Source: Halobacteriales archaeon SW_10_68_16
Lineage (GTDB): Archaea; Halobacteriota; Halobacteria; Halobacteriales; Haloarculaceae
Reading direction: 5' to 3'
Length of the DNA: 5,249 nucleotides
NCBI GenBank assembly: GCA_003023485.1
Contig: PXSG01000099.1
Location: forward strand, 1-5,249
The notes below the pieces were generated by a model. That model was given only the letters and a program-made list of their open reading frames with translations, searched no databases and was not told where the DNA came from. Of this stretch, positions 4,935-5,249 are shown piece by piece; positions within the stretch are counted from its first letter, which is position 1, and each line of letters starts with the position of its first letter. Made by a program: the position numbers and the translations under genes.

Positions 4935-4955
4935 CGGTCGGTGAAAAGCCGACCG
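4935..4955 (-). promoter_or_regulatory. Putative lysE-family promoter enclosed by a 7-7-7 inverted repeat
   Basis: The arms CGGTCGG (4935-4941) and CCGACCG (4949-4955) are perfect reverse complements with a 7-nt spacer. On the minus strand the spacer plus its edge reads CTTTTC (4948-4943), 26-31 nt before the exporter ATG, the expected TATA position for a leaderless transcript. A protein bound to both arms would cover the TATA element, so this looks like an operator for repression. The alternative is that the longer ORF from 5001 is used and the repeat is coding sequence. Confidence 0.45.
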
Positions 4956-5009
4956 GATTACTCGGGGGCTCTTGACCGATTCCGAGCAGGAAGGCCGACA
5001 TCGTGGTAG

Positions 5010-5249
5010 TCAGTCATAGAATCCATCACGGTGACCGATTTTTCTGACAAACAAGACCTCCGGATTTTCATTACGTCGCCAGTCGATTTCGACCCGGTAC
5101 TGCCCCGCTCGCAGTTTGTACGTCCCTCGCCCCGAGAGCCGTTGGAGAAAGTGGTCGGGAAAGTCGGCTGCCTGCTCGAGTTTCTTCCGCACCTTCTCTG
5201 GCGTCGGGGTCGGCCTTCTCCAGCCATTCGACTGCGTCCGACGAGTACT
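5010..5249 (-). pseudogene. RelE/ParE-family toxin-like gene, frameshifted and cut by right window edge
   Basis: Two pieces of one RelE-superfamily protein lie in different frames. The first, from the window edge (codons 5247-5194), reads YSSDAVEWLEKADPDARE, the typical first helix of haloarchaeal RelE-like proteins. The second, from GTG 5192 to TGA 5010, reads VRKKLEQAADFPDHFLQRLS and ends with YKLRAGQYRVEIDWRRN, VLFVRKIGHRDGFYD, the core strands of the fold. Family members normally run continuously as ...PDxREKVRKKLEQ..., so about 2 nt seem lost in the AGAGAAGG tract at 5193-5200 (a GA unit dropped). Unshifted, the first frame runs into TAA at 5071. The 60-codon second frame alone lacks the N-terminal helix. 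Intact relatives are ribosome-dependent mRNases or gyrase poisons; any antitoxin gene would lie beyond the edge or is lost. Sequencing error and programmed +1 frameshifting are alternatives. Confidence 0.7.

Noticed and set aside
4918..5001. Translation of the exporter from the upstream ATG at 5001.
   Set aside because: The extra 28 residues include Pro/Ser-rich sequence unlike LysE N-termini, and the promoter-like repeat would fall inside the coding region; not fully excluded.
1..5249. CRISPR array, tRNA, rRNA, insertion sequence or integrase attachment site.
   Set aside because: I saw no regularly spaced repeats, cloverleaf, rRNA-like segment, transposase motif or target-site duplication on reading both strands.

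Overview
The window looks like chromosomal DNA of a halophilic archaeon (class Halobacteria). The basis is high GC with strong G/C preference at third codon positions, very acidic soluble proteins (SdhB, the MaoC-like protein, the acetyltransferase and the HD protein), a succinate dehydrogenase operon in the order sdhC-sdhD-sdhB-sdhA, and promoter-like A/T-rich hexamers about 25-31 nt upstream of several start codons, as expected for leaderless haloarchaeal mRNAs. I cannot name the genus.

Layout from left to right. Positions 1-2028 (minus strand) hold the succinate:quinone oxidoreductase operon: sdhC and sdhD (membrane anchors), sdhB (iron-sulfur subunit) and the first 108 codons of sdhA (flavoprotein), which runs off the left edge. 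sdhC and sdhD abut and sdhD/sdhB overlap by ATGA. sdhA is separated from sdhB by a 66-nt G-poor leader. Upstream of sdhC, also on the minus strand, lie a small MaoC-type hotdog dehydratase gene (2146-2583) and a GNAT acetyltransferase fused to a C-terminal four-cysteine domain (2687-3415). The 3416-3819 region separates this leftward block from the rightward HD-domain gene (3820-4320). It contains a 33% GC patch, candidate promoters on both strands, a hairpin and a possible 15-codon leader ORF. The HD gene converges with, and overlaps by 9 bp, a LysE/RhtB-family exporter gene (4312-4917, minus). The right end (5010-5249, minus) is the remnant of a RelE/ParE-type toxin gene whose two halves lie in different frames, so it looks frameshifted.

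How the genes work together: the four sdh genes make one membrane complex linking the TCA cycle to the quinone pool. The other genes look like independent single-gene units rather than parts of one pathway. I see no phage, transposon, CRISPR array, rRNA or tRNA, and no clear new multi-gene system. The points most worth a second look are the broken toxin gene, the inverted repeat enclosing the putative lysE TATA element, the possible leaderless mini-ORF before the HD gene, and the acetyltransferase with an altered acetyl-CoA loop joined to a metal-binding-like tail.
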